The notes beneath the pieces were generated by a model that was given only the letters and a program-made list of their open reading frames with translations, was not told where the DNA came from and did no database searches. Of a stretch of DNA of 64,000 bases, positions 1-8,534 are shown in pieces (the stretch's first letter is position 1; every line of letters starts with the position of its first letter). Location: NCBI GenBank assembly GCA_051867655.1, contig JBJDYV010000113.1, forward strand, positions 12,178 to 76,177. The letters run 5' to 3'. The position numbers and the translations under genes were made by a program. The stretch comes from JAJPXI01 sp051867655 (GTDB lineage: Bacteria; Bacillota; Clostridia; Oscillospirales; Oscillospiraceae).

Positions 1-18
1 GTAGTACTATTGTACTAC
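1..18. promoter_or_regulatory. Palindromic operator of the toxin-antitoxin operon
   Basis: A perfect 7-bp inverted repeat (GTAGTAC, spacer TATT, GTACTAC) lies immediately upstream of the AAGGAGG ribosome site of the antitoxin gene. RelB/DinJ-type antitoxins usually bind a palindrome in this position to autorepress, so I infer an autoregulatory operator. The window begins here, so the -35/-10 elements cannot be fully judged. Confidence 0.5.
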
Positions 19-33
19 AAGGAGGTCGTTACT

Positions 34-342
34 ATGGCTATGGATTCCACGATGCAGATCAGAATGAACAGTGATCTCAAAGCACAGGTCGAAGAGCTTT
101 ACCGCAGCCTTGGGACTTCGTTTGCAGAGGCGGTCCGAATCTTCGCCCAGCAAAGCCTCCGGGAGGGCGGTATGCCTTTCCGCCCCACGCTGAAAACCTG
201 GGATGAGATGACCGCCGAAGACATCGACCGCAAGCTGACGAAAAGTGAAGCAGATCTGGCCGCAGGCCGTGTGTATTCCCAGGCAGAACTGGATACTCGA
301 ATGAGAGCGAGGTTTGCCCATGGAACAGATACAGCGGTATAA
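34..342 (+). CDS. RelB/DinJ-family antitoxin
   Basis: The 102-residue product begins MAMDSTMQIRMNSDLKAQVE, the usual start of the RelB/DinJ group: a short beta strand followed by a helix, forming a ribbon-helix-helix DNA-binding domain in about the first 50 residues (LKAQVEELYRSLGTSFAEAV). The C-terminal half is charged and should wrap the toxin. The ATG at 34 is chosen because AAGGAGG precedes it by 8 bases. The stop lies inside the toxin gene, a 23-base overlap typical of antitoxin-first operons. Inferred role: neutralise the downstream toxin and repress the operon through the palindrome at 1-18. Confidence 0.85.
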   Translation: MAMDSTMQIRMNSDLKAQVEELYRSLGTSFAEAVRIFAQQSLREGGMPFRPTLKTWDEMTAEDIDRKLTKSEADLAAGRVYSQAELDTRMRARFAHGTDTAV

Positions 343-631
343 CATCGCTTACACCGAAACAGCCATCCTGGATATGGAGGAAAAGGCGGATTATATTGCA
401 TACGAGCTTCGCGATATTTCCCTTGCCGAAACATGGTATCTGCGGTTGAGAGATGCCATTCAACAGGAGCTGTCTACCTTCCCGTTCAAGTATGGGTTAT
501 ACAACAGAGCACCTTGGGATGAGAAGGGAATTCGTCTGATGCTGTTTCGCAACGATGTGATCCTGTACAGCGTTGATGAACACAAAACTCTCCGTGGAGT
601 TCTTCCATTTCCGCAATGGCCTGTGCTATAA
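320..631 (+). CDS. RelE/ParE-family toxin
   Basis: The product of 103 residues reads as a RelE/ParE fold: an N-terminal strand (YNIAYTETAILDMEE), two helices including DISLAETWYLRLRDAIQQEL, then strands around KGIRLMLFRNDVILYSVDE. Proteins of this fold are mRNA interferases or gyrase poisons; which one cannot be told here. The ATG at 320 follows GCGAGG at a reasonable distance; a TTG at 314 is also possible. The last 12 residues (RGVLPFPQWPVL) do not look like the usual final strand of the family. The +1 frame over the same bases reads VEFFHFRNG, so a frameshift near 590 is possible, which would make the toxin decayed or altered. Confidence 0.78.
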   Translation: MEQIQRYNIAYTETAILDMEEKADYIAYELRDISLAETWYLRLRDAIQQELSTFPFKYGLYNRAPWDEKGIRLMLFRNDVILYSVDEHKTLRGVLPFPQWPVL

Positions 632-871
632 TGGGCAGGAAGCCATTGCTTTGAATTCCTTTCATATTGCTCCTTTCTACTGGGTTGTTTGGTCGCTATT
701 CAGTATAAAGGATTTGAAAGGTTTCGGTAATGGCTTTTTCTATTGAGCTAACTTTGGCTTTTTCTGCTGGACTCCCTGAGGTTGTTTCAGCTGGGCCCGA
801 ACACATTGGACGAACATCTACTTTTTCAAGGGCGGCTTTGCCGTCCGGGTTCCGCTCTGATGTCAAAACAG
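632..871. other. Intergenic stretch without a supported gene
   Basis: Between the toxin gene and the terminator at 872 there are 240 bases with no reading frame that resembles a protein. An open frame at 730-1086 has no credible ribosome site, runs through the terminator hairpin and does not resemble a known family. Confidence 0.5.
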
Positions 872-913
872 AAAATGAGAGTCAAGGTCATCAAAAACCT
901 TGGCTCTCATTTT
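872..913. terminator. Rho-independent terminator (bidirectional)
   Basis: A 16-bp stem, AAAATGAGAGTCAAGG at 872-887 paired with CCTTGGCTCTCATTTT at 898-913, contains a single G-T wobble and has T-rich flanks on both sides. It can end the toxin operon on the plus strand and the small minus-strand gene that stops at 922. Confidence 0.75.
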
Positions 914-921
914 TTGTTGCC

Positions 922-1137
922 TTAATCGGCCTCCTGCTGGTTCAGCCACGCCTCGAATACCGCCTGGTCTTCCTCGCTGTCATAATACTTGCGGATTTCG
1001 AAAAGCAAATGCCTTGCAAAGGAATTAATGATCGACTGCGGCAGTTCAGTGTCAAACTTAGAGGCGATGGAGGGGACGGCATTTGATACAGACCTGGGCC
1101 AAATATTTTGCCATGTTATGGACGTGAAATGATACAC
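922..1137 (-). CDS. Small unrecognised protein, possibly a decayed remnant
   Basis: This minus-strand frame encodes at most 71 residues from a GTG at 1137. The C-terminal 50 residues are well-formed and acidic (SIINSFARHLLFEIRKYYDS, ending in WLNQQEAD), while the first 20 or so look random, so the true N-terminus may be lost. The stop is only 9 bases before a strong terminator hairpin, which is the main reason to think it is or was a gene. I do not recognise the family. Its place beside a toxin-antitoxin pair is compatible with mobile-element debris, but that is inference. Confidence 0.35.
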   Translation of the reverse strand: MYHFTSITWQNIWPRSVSNAVPSIASKFDTELPQSIINSFARHLLFEIRKYYDSEEDQAVFEAWLNQQEAD

Positions 1138-1317
1138 AATGGAATAACAGCCAAAGGTGATTCATTTGGCGCATGAGCCTATGTTTTATTGTAATTTTAC
1201 AAGTTTGTTGTTTGTCTGTAGAATGAAATTTGCAGAGGGAACGCCTGCCCGGGAGCCTGATGTGCTGCGAACGGGAGGAAACGCGTTTCGGTGAGTACAT
1301 CAAGGCCGCTGAAGAAG

Positions 1318-1348
1318 AAAAATGCGTCCGGGCCGGACGGCCCGGACG
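1318..1348 (-). terminator. Terminator of the minus-strand lysR gene
   Basis: CGTCCGGGCC at 1325-1334 pairs perfectly with GGCCCGGACG at 1339-1348 around a GGAC loop. On the minus strand the stem is followed by a T run (complement of 1318-1322). It sits just past the lysR stop at 1359. Confidence 0.7.
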
Positions 1349-1358
1349 GAGGACCGGG

Positions 1359-2294
1359 TTAGTTCGGAGACTTGTAAACACTGGAAAAGAACTCCTCGGC
1401 CAGGTCCACGAAGGGAAGGGTCAGGGCGTTGCTGGGATTTTTGCGCCAGACCAGCGCGATGCCGTCCGATGTATCTTTCAGAGGGAAAAACTTAATGTTG
1501 GTTTGGTCAGGAACCAAAAGAAATTCATTTGCCATGATCACGCCGTTCCCTTGGTGCAAGGCAAAGGACAAGGAGGCATTGTTGCTGACATAGGAGTGGA
1601 TCTTGGGCTGGATACCATGCTGCTGAAACAGAGAGATGACCGTGGAGGAATAGCTGCTGCTGGCCACCGTGGACAGAAGGATAAGAGGCTCGTCCTTCAG
1701 ATCTTCAATGGTGAGAGAGGTGCGGTGGAACAGGGGATTGGACTTATGGATGTAGGCACCCCAGGCGGTGTCGTAGACGATTCGCCAATCCAGAAGGCTG
1801 TTGTCCAGCCCGCTGATCTCATGGGCCATGATAAAAGCCAGATCCACCGCGTCCCGGTAAATGCTGTTGATGGCCCAGGCCGCGTCGGTCTGCTCAATAT
1901 TCAGGGTGACATCCGGATATAACTGGCTGAACCGGTCCATGATGGGGAAGAGATAGCGGGTCTTATCCGCACCCCTGTCGTCGCAGATGGTAAGAGTATT
2001 TTCCCGGTGATCGTGGATATCCTGGGCGTTTCGGATCGATTCCTCGATCTGCTCCGTCAGGTTTGACCAGGACGAGGCCAACGCACTCCCGGCGGCGGTG
2101 AGCATGACCCGCTGCTTTTCACGGGTGAACAGACTGATGCCCAGTTGGTTCTCCAGCAGGGCGATGGTCCGACTGACCATGGGCTGTGTTGTGTTCAGGT
2201 ACTTGGCGGCTACAGAAAAGTTTTCAAAACGGGCGGCCGCCTGAAACGTCATGATTTGAGAAAGTGTCAGGTTCATCAGATTTACATATTTCAT
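1359..2294 (-). CDS. LysR-family transcriptional regulator
   Basis: The 311-residue product has the LysR layout: an N-terminal winged helix-turn-helix (NLTLSQIMTFQAAARFENFS, then YLNTTQPMVSRTIALLENQL and LFTREKQRVMLTAAG) and a periplasmic-binding-protein-like effector domain from about residue 95. The ATG at 2294 is chosen because GGGGGAG precedes it on the minus strand; the longer upstream frame crosses the neighbouring gene on the other strand. It is divergent from the dehydrogenase at 2385 with 90 bases between the start codons, the usual LysR arrangement, so it most likely controls the operon from 2385 to 13073 in response to a pathway intermediate. The effector is unknown. Confidence 0.9.
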   Translation of the reverse strand: MKYVNLMNLTLSQIMTFQAAARFENFSVAAKYLNTTQPMVSRTIALLENQLGISLFTREKQRVMLTAAGSALASSWSNLTEQIEESIRNAQDIHDHRENTLTICDDRGADKTRYLFPIMDRFSQLYPDVTLNIEQTDAAWAINSIYRDAVDLAFIMAHEISGLDNSLLDWRIVYDTAWGAYIHKSNPLFHRTSLTIEDLKDEPLILLSTVASSSYSSTVISLFQQHGIQPKIHSYVSNNASLSFALHQGNGVIMANEFLLVPDQTNIKFFPLKDTSDGIALVWRKNPSNALTLPFVDLAEEFFSSVYKSPN

Positions 2295-2384
2295 CTTGCA
2301 CTCCCCCTGCTGTCTTTTAAATTCAGTATAACACACAATAAAATCCCGTGCAATCTTACTGCTGCGGAAAATGGAGGAATTGAC

Positions 2385-3446
2385 ATGAGAGCTTTTTGTA
2401 CATCCCACATTACGGACGAATACCTTGACCTCCTGCAGGAGCATATGGAGGTGCGCTGCGGCGGGAATCCGGCTCAGCGGATCTATCTGACGAAGGAGGA
2501 ACTGATTGAGGCATTGCAGGGCGTCGATATTCTGATTGTCTCCTACGAAAAGATCGATGAGGAAGTGATCCGCCGCTGCCCCGATTTGAAGCTGATCGCC
2601 AGCGAGCGGGACGGCCCCGAGGAAAATGTGGACATTGCGGCGGCCACCCGGGCAGGCATTCCGGTTGTGCACAGCCTGGGGAGGTGTATCAAGCCGGTGG
2701 CGGAGCACACATTTATGCTGATGCTTGCCCTCAATCGTCGGTTGCTGTTCAGTTCCAGGTGTGTCCGTGAGGGCTGGTGGGACACCCAAAAGCCGGAACA
2801 GTTTAAGAAACTGCTCATGGTAACAGAGCATGGGCTGGGCCTTCTGGATGGAAAGACCCTGGGAATTGCGGGGCTCGGCCGGAACGGACGGGAGATCGCC
2901 CGGAGGGCGCTGGCCTTCGGAATGAAGGTGGTGGGTTATGATCCCTATGTCGACCCGAAGGCGATGGCGGAGATGGGGATCGAGACAGCGGGCTTGGACG
3001 AAGTCATGGCTGCCGCTGACTTCTTCTGCGTCATGGCCCGGGTCACGCCGGAAACGGTAGGGATGATCGGAGCCCGTGAAATTTCTCTGATGAAGCCGAC
3101 CGCCTGTTTTATTAACACGGCGCGCTCGGCCCTGGTGGATGAAGACGCGCTCTTCAACGCCCTGAAGGAAAACCGCATTCGCGCCGCGGCGCTGGACGTG
3201 TATTCCGAAGAGCCTTTGCCTCAGGACAGCCGCTGGTTTGAAATCGAAGAGGACCGGCTGATCCTGACGCCCCATCAGGGCGGACTCTGTGTGGAGCGGG
3301 ACGCGATCCACTCCGAGGAGCTTACACGGTACATCTTGCAGTACCTGGAAGGGGAAATCCCGGCGAGCGTCATGGACCGCAGCGTAGTTCAGAGCCCGGG
3401 CTTTCAGGACCGGGGCGGAAAACTGCTGGGGATCGAAAGAACATGA
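2385..3446 (+). CDS. D-2-hydroxyacid dehydrogenase family protein
   Basis: This 353-residue NAD-dependent dehydrogenase has the family's discontinuous catalytic domain and a central Rossmann domain with GIAGLGRNGREIARR (GxGxxG) near residue 165. The catalytic arginine lies in NTARSALVDEDAL and the general-base histidine in TPHQGG. Members interconvert 2-hydroxy and 2-oxo acids, for example D-glycerate and hydroxypyruvate. The ATG at 2385 has GGAGG 7 bases upstream. It opens the sugar operon, and its stop overlaps the region just upstream of the next gene. The presence of an aldolase and an aldehyde dehydrogenase later in the operon fits a role on a hydroxyacid made in the pathway. The exact substrate cannot be read from sequence. 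Confidence 0.85.
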   Translation: MRAFCTSHITDEYLDLLQEHMEVRCGGNPAQRIYLTKEELIEALQGVDILIVSYEKIDEEVIRRCPDLKLIASERDGPEENVDIAAATRAGIPVVHSLGRCIKPVAEHTFMLMLALNRRLLFSSRCVREGWWDTQKPEQFKKLLMVTEHGLGLLDGKTLGIAGLGRNGREIARRALAFGMKVVGYDPYVDPKAMAEMGIETAGLDEVMAAADFFCVMARVTPETVGMIGAREISLMKPTACFINTARSALVDEDALFNALKENRIRAAALDVYSEEPLPQDSRWFEIEEDRLILTPHQGGLCVERDAIHSEELTRYILQYLEGEIPASVMDRSVVQSPGFQDRGGKLLGIERT

Positions 3447-3457
3447 GGAGGGGAAAT

Positions 3458-4531
3458 ATGAAAGCCGTTGTTTTGACCGGACCGGCCAAGCTGGAGTGGC
3501 TGGACGTACCGGAGCCGGAGATCGGTCCGGAGGACATCCTCCTGCAGGTGAAGGCTGCGGGGATCTGCGGGGGGGATCTGCATTTTTATACTGGGGCCAT
3601 CGGGGCGCCTCACGGGTACCCGCTGATCATTGGACACGAATTTGCCGGCGTAATCGCCGCAAAGGGGGAGCGGGTCGATCCTTATTGGAAGGTAGGCGAT
3701 CGGGTGGTCTCGGAGAATACGGGACACGCCTGCGGCCGCTGCCCCTCCTGCGCCCAGGGAGACTTTGTCAACTGCCCGGAGCGGGAAATTTTGGGCTGCT
3801 CCTATGACGGGGGATTTACCGATTATGTAAAGGTTCCGGGTAAAGTGCTCAGACTGTACCCCAACACGCTGATGCGGCTGCCGGACAATATCCCGTTCCC
3901 GGAGGCGACCGTGCTGGAACCGGCGGCGAACGCCTACAAGGCGGTCATTCAGGAATCCGCGCTTCATGCGGGCGAGACCGTTGTGGTGTTCGGACCGGGA
4001 CCGCTGGGCCTGATGTCGGTCCAGATGGCCAAGATCGCGGGAGCCGGGACCATCATTCTGGTGGGGACGAGCTCCAACCGGGGCGTGCGCCGGGAGATCG
4101 GGCTCAAGTACGGAGCCACCCATTGGCTGGAGAGCGACAGCGGCGAGGACATCCCCGCACGGATTCGTGAGATCGCCGGGCCTGCCGGAGTGGCCGTGGT
4201 AATCGACGCGGTGGGGCACCCGTCGGTGCTGCCGTCCGCGCTCCAGTGTGTGCGCAACGAGGGGATCATCGTGCGCGTCGGATTAAATGATATGCCGGTG
4301 AATTGCAGCATCAATGCGCTGACGGAGAAATCCGTGACCCTCCGGGGACATATGGGCTACAATTCGGAGTCCTGGCGTAATTGTATTTCTCTGGCGGAGA
4401 AAGGGATCCTGGACTTGTCCGAGATCATTACGAGCAGGCTGCCCATGCACGAATACGAGACCGGGTTCCAAAACAGCATGAAGGGGCTGGACGCCAAGGT
4501 GATTCTGATCCCTGAGGGGGCGGACCGGTGA
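3458..4531 (+). CDS. Zinc-dependent alcohol dehydrogenase, sorbitol-dehydrogenase-like
   Basis: The product of 357 residues is a medium-chain dehydrogenase with both zinc sites visible: catalytic ligands in AAGICGGDLHFY and GHEFAGVIAAKG, and the structural four-cysteine loop CGRCPSCAQGDFVNC. The NAD-binding turn is FGPGPLGLMSVQ. Enzymes of this group oxidise polyols to ketoses or reduce the reverse. An ATG at 3458 after AGGAGGGG is preferred over the upstream in-frame ATG at 3443, which overlaps the ribosome site. The gene ends in GTGA shared with the kinase start, indicating translational coupling. It plausibly forms the ketose phosphorylated by the kinase. Confidence 0.87.
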   Translation: MKAVVLTGPAKLEWLDVPEPEIGPEDILLQVKAAGICGGDLHFYTGAIGAPHGYPLIIGHEFAGVIAAKGERVDPYWKVGDRVVSENTGHACGRCPSCAQGDFVNCPEREILGCSYDGGFTDYVKVPGKVLRLYPNTLMRLPDNIPFPEATVLEPAANAYKAVIQESALHAGETVVVFGPGPLGLMSVQMAKIAGAGTIILVGTSSNRGVRREIGLKYGATHWLESDSGEDIPARIREIAGPAGVAVVIDAVGHPSVLPSALQCVRNEGIIVRVGLNDMPVNCSINALTEKSVTLRGHMGYNSESWRNCISLAEKGILDLSEIITSRLPMHEYETGFQNSMKGLDAKVILIPEGADR

Positions 4532-5922
4532 TCTGCGGAGCAAAACGGGGGGTGCTGGTGTTTGACTTCGGCACCTCAAAGGTCCGTGCGGTCCTGATCG
4601 ATCTGGACGATGGAATGACTCTGGTGCGGGAGAGTATGGATTACCCCCCCATGTCCAGGGAAGGAGAACTGCCGGGGGAGAAGATCTGGGCGGCGGCCCA
4701 GACGGTGGCCGCCCGGGCAGTGGAACAGGCCGGGCGCGCGGGAAATGAGATCGCGGCAGTCTCCTTTTCCTGGTTCGGGGCCAACCTGCTTCCCATGGAT
4801 GAGACGGGCGAGGCGCTCTATCCCATTCTGGTCAGCTATGATGCCCGGGCGGAGGCCCAGGGCAAAGAACTGGCGCGGACGGTACCGGCCGAAACGGCCG
4901 CCAAGGTGCTGCGGGGCGGACTCAACGCCCAGTCCATACCGGCCAAGATCTTGTGGTTCAAGCAGTACGAGCCCGATGTGTTTGCCCGGGCGAAAAGCTT
5001 CGGGAGTATCCAGCAATATATTCTGGGAAAGCTGGGCTTTCCCGCGGTCTGGGACCGGACCATGGCGGCGACCAGCCAGTATTACGACGTGAAGCAGGAC
5101 TGCTGGATGCCCGATTTGGCTCGGGCCACCGGGTTGGAGCGCCTGGATGGCCGGGTGTGCGAGAGCACGGAAATCTTGGGCGAGATCGGGACATTCGGAA
5201 GCGTGACGCTGCCCCGGAAGGTCCCCCTGGTCATCGGCGGGCATGACTGTGTGATCGCCCAGCTGGGGCAGGGAGTTTCGCCCTACGGAAACGGCCTGCT
5301 GGCCGATATGGCGGGCACCTATGATCTGATGGGCTTTTACCGCAGAGGATTTCTGAATGCGGAGGGCGCCGACTGTATCACGGCTCCCGGGCGGGAGAAC
5401 TTTTCTGTCATGGCGGGCAACCCGTCCGGGGCTGTCCTGACCCGGTTTATGGGGCGCTTTTTCGGCCGGGCCGGAGACCCGGATCTGGGGGACCTGTTTG
5501 AAAGAGCGGTCTTTGACGGTACGCGCGGCCTGCGCCTGACCCGGGCGGCTCTCGAGGCGGGGCAGTGGCCGGGGGACGCGGCGCGGGAAGACCTTTTCGC
5601 GGCTTTGGTGGAGACCGTTACCCTGGAGCAGCGGACCTGCTTCCGAAACCTGGCCGCGGTCCACGGCGGGCCCTTTTCCGCGATGAGGATCGGCGGCGGG
5701 GGAGCGAGATCCGAGCAGTGGCTGCAGCTGAAGGCCGATCTGTTCGGCCTGCCAGTGGAGCGGTGCCGGAATCCTGAATCCTCCTGCGTGGGGGTGGCGA
5801 TGCTCGCCGGGATCAAAATCGGAGCCTATGAGAACTGCTCCCAGGCGGCGGAGGCAATGTGTGTGATCGACAGAGTCTTTGAGCCGCGGGAAGAAATTTC
5901 CGCGCGCTATGCCGCATGGTGA
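4528..5922 (+). CDS. FGGY-family carbohydrate kinase
   Basis: The 464-residue product has the two actin-like ATPase domains of FGGY kinases. The N-terminal phosphate loop is VFDFGTSKVRAVLIDL, the hinge region is near GGHDCVIAQLGQG, and the C-terminal signature is GGGARSEQWLQLKADLFGLP. The family phosphorylates sugars and polyols (xylulose, ribulose, erythritol, glycerol and others) with ATP. The start is a GTG that overlaps the previous stop (GTGA), so translation is likely coupled. With a polyol dehydrogenase before it and a split transketolase after it, I infer phosphorylation of a ketose such as a pentulose or tetrulose. Confidence 0.88.
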   Translation: MICGAKRGVLVFDFGTSKVRAVLIDLDDGMTLVRESMDYPPMSREGELPGEKIWAAAQTVAARAVEQAGRAGNEIAAVSFSWFGANLLPMDETGEALYPILVSYDARAEAQGKELARTVPAETAAKVLRGGLNAQSIPAKILWFKQYEPDVFARAKSFGSIQQYILGKLGFPAVWDRTMAATSQYYDVKQDCWMPDLARATGLERLDGRVCESTEILGEIGTFGSVTLPRKVPLVIGGHDCVIAQLGQGVSPYGNGLLADMAGTYDLMGFYRRGFLNAEGADCITAPGRENFSVMAGNPSGAVLTRFMGRFFGRAGDPDLGDLFERAVFDGTRGLRLTRAALEAGQWPGDAAREDLFAALVETVTLEQRTCFRNLAAVHGGPFSAMRIGGGGARSEQWLQLKADLFGLPVERCRNPESSCVGVAMLAGIKIGAYENCSQAAEAMCVIDRVFEPREEISARYAAW

Positions 5923-5956
5923 AAATCAATTCTAAACAGAACAGGAGGAAGTAAGC

Positions 5957-6778
5957 ATGAATGAACAGCGAAAGGCGGAACTGACTGCAATATCGAAGGA
6001 AATACGCCTCTGGACATTGGATATGTTGGCAGACCTGGGCAAGGGCCATGTGGGCGGCAGCATGTCCATCGTGGATATCCTTGCCGTGCTTTATTATGAT
6101 AAAATGAAGGTGGATCCCAAGGACCCCCGTTGGGACGGGCGCGACCGGCTGATCCTGTCCAAGGGCCACGCGGGCCCGGCCCTGTATGCCACCCTGGCGC
6201 ACAAGGGCTATTTTCCCCGGGAGATGCTTTACACGCTCAACCGGCCGCACACCCGTCTGCCCAGCCACTGTGACATGAAGCTGACGCCGGGGATCGACCA
6301 GACCACCGGCTCCCTGGCCCAGGGGCTGTCCTGCTCCGTCGGCCGGGCGCTGGGCCTGAAGCTGGCCGGAAAACCCAACCGGGTATACTGCATTGTGGGC
6401 GACGGCGAGCTCCAGGAGGGCCAGTGCTGGGAGGCGTTTATGCTGGCGGGGAACCGCGGTCTGGACAACCTGACTGTGTTCTGCGACCGCAATCACGGCC
6501 AAGTGGATGGAACGGTGGAAGAGATCGGTGATATCGAGCCCCTGGCCGACAAGCTGCGGGCGTTCAAGTTCAAAGTGTACGACATTGATGGACATGATGT
6601 GGAAGCGATTTCCGATGCGATCGACGAGGCCAACGGCGACGGCGCGCCCAGCTTTATCATCTGCAACACCATCAAGGCCCGGGGCGTGCCCATGATGGAG
6701 CGGGACGTAGCCTCGCACAACACTTCGTTTACCCGGGAGCAGTACGAGGCGTCGGCCGCGTACATTGCGTCCCTTTGA
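5957..6778 (+). CDS. Transketolase, N-terminal subunit
   Basis: This 273-residue protein corresponds to the thiamine-diphosphate-binding half of transketolase. It has GHVGGSMSIVDILAVLYYDK, SKGHAGPALYA, and the cofactor motif that starts at GDGELQEGQCWEAF and ends at DRNHGQ. Split transketolases are common in Clostridia and need the C-terminal partner to form the active site. The ATG at 5957 follows AGGAGGAAGTAAGC. The partner starts 13 bases after the stop. The pair transfers two-carbon ketol units between sugar phosphates; in this operon it would process the ketose phosphate made by the kinase. Confidence 0.92.
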   Translation: MNEQRKAELTAISKEIRLWTLDMLADLGKGHVGGSMSIVDILAVLYYDKMKVDPKDPRWDGRDRLILSKGHAGPALYATLAHKGYFPREMLYTLNRPHTRLPSHCDMKLTPGIDQTTGSLAQGLSCSVGRALGLKLAGKPNRVYCIVGDGELQEGQCWEAFMLAGNRGLDNLTVFCDRNHGQVDGTVEEIGDIEPLADKLRAFKFKVYDIDGHDVEAISDAIDEANGDGAPSFIICNTIKARGVPMMERDVASHNTSFTREQYEASAAYIASL

Positions 6779-6791
6779 GGAGGTGGAAAGC

Positions 6792-7727
6792 ATGCTGGAT
6801 CTGAAATCTATGACGGAAACATACAACGACCTGCTGATAGAGTATGCGCAGAAGGACCCCAGAGTTGTGGTGGTGGAGAACGACCTGAGCCACGCCAACG
6901 GCACGCATATTTTCGGAGAGCGTTTTCCGGAGCGCTATTTCAACGTCGGCGTGGCGGAGGCCAACTCCATCTGCGTCAGCGCCGGATTGGCGGCGGAAGG
7001 ATATGTGCCCTTTGTGGCGTCGCTGGTCACGTTTATTACCCGGCGCTGTTATGACCAGATCGTTCTGTCGGTGGCGTACAGCGGCCTGAATGTCAAGGTG
7101 GTGGGGACCCGGCCCGGCGTCGTGTGCGAGCAGAACGGAGGAACTCACTTCGGCATCGAAGACGTGGGCATTATGCGCAATATTCCGACGTTCACGATCG
7201 TGGACGCCACCGATGCCACAGCCATGAGAAAGCTCTTTCCCCAGGTGCTGGATCTGCCCACGCCGGTCTATTTCCGCTTCTGCGCGGGGAAAAATCCCAA
7301 AATCTACAACGACGAGGACGAGATCGTGCTCGGCAAGGCAAATCTGATCCGGGAGGGCCGGGACGTTACGGTGATCGCCAACGACGTGATGGTGGACTAC
7401 GCATTGCAGGCGGCGGATCTGCTGGAGCCGGAGGGGATCAGCGTGGAAGTGGTGGACATGCACACCATCAAGCCCATCGACGAAGAAGCGATCCTCCGGG
7501 CTGCGGCCAAGGGCCCGATCCTGGCGGCGGAGAACCACTCCATTATCAACGGCCTGGGCAGCGCCGTATCCGAGGTGCTGGCCGAGCACGTCTGCGCGGT
7601 CCCCTTCAAACGCTTCGGCATCCGGGACCGCTTCGGCGTCGTGGGCTGGCAGCGGGATATCTCCGAGGCGCTGGAAGTGACTCCGGAGGATATGGCGCAG
7701 GCCCTGAGAGAGCTGGTCGGCCGGTAA
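6792..7727 (+). CDS. Transketolase, C-terminal subunit
   Basis: The product of 311 residues carries the pyrimidine-binding and C-terminal domains of transketolase. The catalytic glutamate that activates thiamine diphosphate is in NVGVAEANSICVSAGLA. The start at 6792 is chosen because AGGAGGTGGAAAGC precedes it; an upstream in-frame codon at 6765 lies inside the N-subunit gene. It forms a heteromeric enzyme with the product of the preceding gene. Confidence 0.92.
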   Translation: MLDLKSMTETYNDLLIEYAQKDPRVVVVENDLSHANGTHIFGERFPERYFNVGVAEANSICVSAGLAAEGYVPFVASLVTFITRRCYDQIVLSVAYSGLNVKVVGTRPGVVCEQNGGTHFGIEDVGIMRNIPTFTIVDATDATAMRKLFPQVLDLPTPVYFRFCAGKNPKIYNDEDEIVLGKANLIREGRDVTVIANDVMVDYALQAADLLEPEGISVEVVDMHTIKPIDEEAILRAAAKGPILAAENHSIINGLGSAVSEVLAEHVCAVPFKRFGIRDRFGVVGWQRDISEALEVTPEDMAQALRELVGR

Positions 7728-7742
7728 AAGGGGGGACACGGG

Positions 7743-8534
7743 TTGAAGTTTTCCATTGCCATCAACATGACTTTGACGAACTATCCCATTGAGGACAGGA
7801 TCAAGATCGCCGCTGAGTGCGGATACGACGGCGTGGACGTATACATGGACCACGATAGTTATGATCCGGAAAAGCTGCGGAAGACGGCGGAGGAATGCGG
7901 GATCCCCATCGTATCCTCGGGAGTCAACAACTGCTTTTGCAATACCTTTGACAAAAGCTGGTCGGAGCTGAAGCCGGTGTGGCAGGAGGCGTTCACCTTT
8001 GCCAAGGCCTGCGGTTCCTCGGCCATCGCGGGGCTGGGCGGCTTCAAGACGGGGGACTTTTATGACCCGAAGTGTCTGATCATCGAAAATGTCAGACGCC
8101 TGTCGGAACTGGCCCGGGAATACGGGATCACGGTCATGGTGGAGCCGATCAACAACGTGCTGGAGCACCGGACGGCCTATCTGCACACGTCGGCGATGGG
8201 ACTGGAGATCGTGAAGACGGTGGACTCCCCCTACGTGAAGCTGCTCTACGACTTCATCCACATGGAGTCCTCCGAGGGAAACGTGCTGCTCAACAGTACG
8301 CAGAACACGGATCTGATCCAGATGTTCCACGTCGTGGGCATTCCCCGGCACGATGAGCCCTTCCACTCTCCGCTGGACTATCCGTACCTGCTTCAGAAAA
8401 TCGAGGAGGCCGGGTATGACGGCTTTGTGTGTGCGGAGTACGCCGCCAGCTACGACCCGGTGCGCTCTGCCCGGGATGTTCTGGCCTACCTGCGCTCCTA
8501 CCGGGAGCGAAACGGAAAATATGAAACGAGGTAA
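7743..8534 (+). CDS. Sugar phosphate isomerase/epimerase family (TIM barrel)
   Basis: The 263-residue product is a xylose-isomerase-like TIM barrel (AP-endonuclease 2 superfamily). Features include AAECGYDGVDVYMDHDSY near the start, the metal-ligand glutamate in VMVEPINNV, the strand PYVKLLYDFIHM, and the C-terminal GYDGFVCAEYAA. Relatives are hydroxypyruvate isomerases, ketose 3-epimerases and inosose-processing enzymes. The start is TTG at 7743 with a GGGGGG ribosome site 8 bases upstream. The stop overlaps the next start (TAATG). It likely isomerises or epimerises a keto-sugar before or after phosphorylation; the precise reaction is unknown. Confidence 0.85.
   Translation: MKFSIAINMTLTNYPIEDRIKIAAECGYDGVDVYMDHDSYDPEKLRKTAEECGIPIVSSGVNNCFCNTFDKSWSELKPVWQEAFTFAKACGSSAIAGLGGFKTGDFYDPKCLIIENVRRLSELAREYGITVMVEPINNVLEHRTAYLHTSAMGLEIVKTVDSPYVKLLYDFIHMESSEGNVLLNSTQNTDLIQMFHVVGIPRHDEPFHSPLDYPYLLQKIEEAGYDGFVCAEYAASYDPVRSARDVLAYLRSYRERNGKYETR

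Noticed and set aside
730..1086. Plus-strand 118-codon frame
   Set aside because: It crosses a strong terminator hairpin, has no ribosome site and does not resemble a protein family; the opposite strand has the better coding signal.
2295..3311. Long N-terminal extension of the first lysR gene
   Set aside because: It is the complement of the hydroxyacid dehydrogenase gene; the LysR domain starts at 2294 with its own ribosome site.
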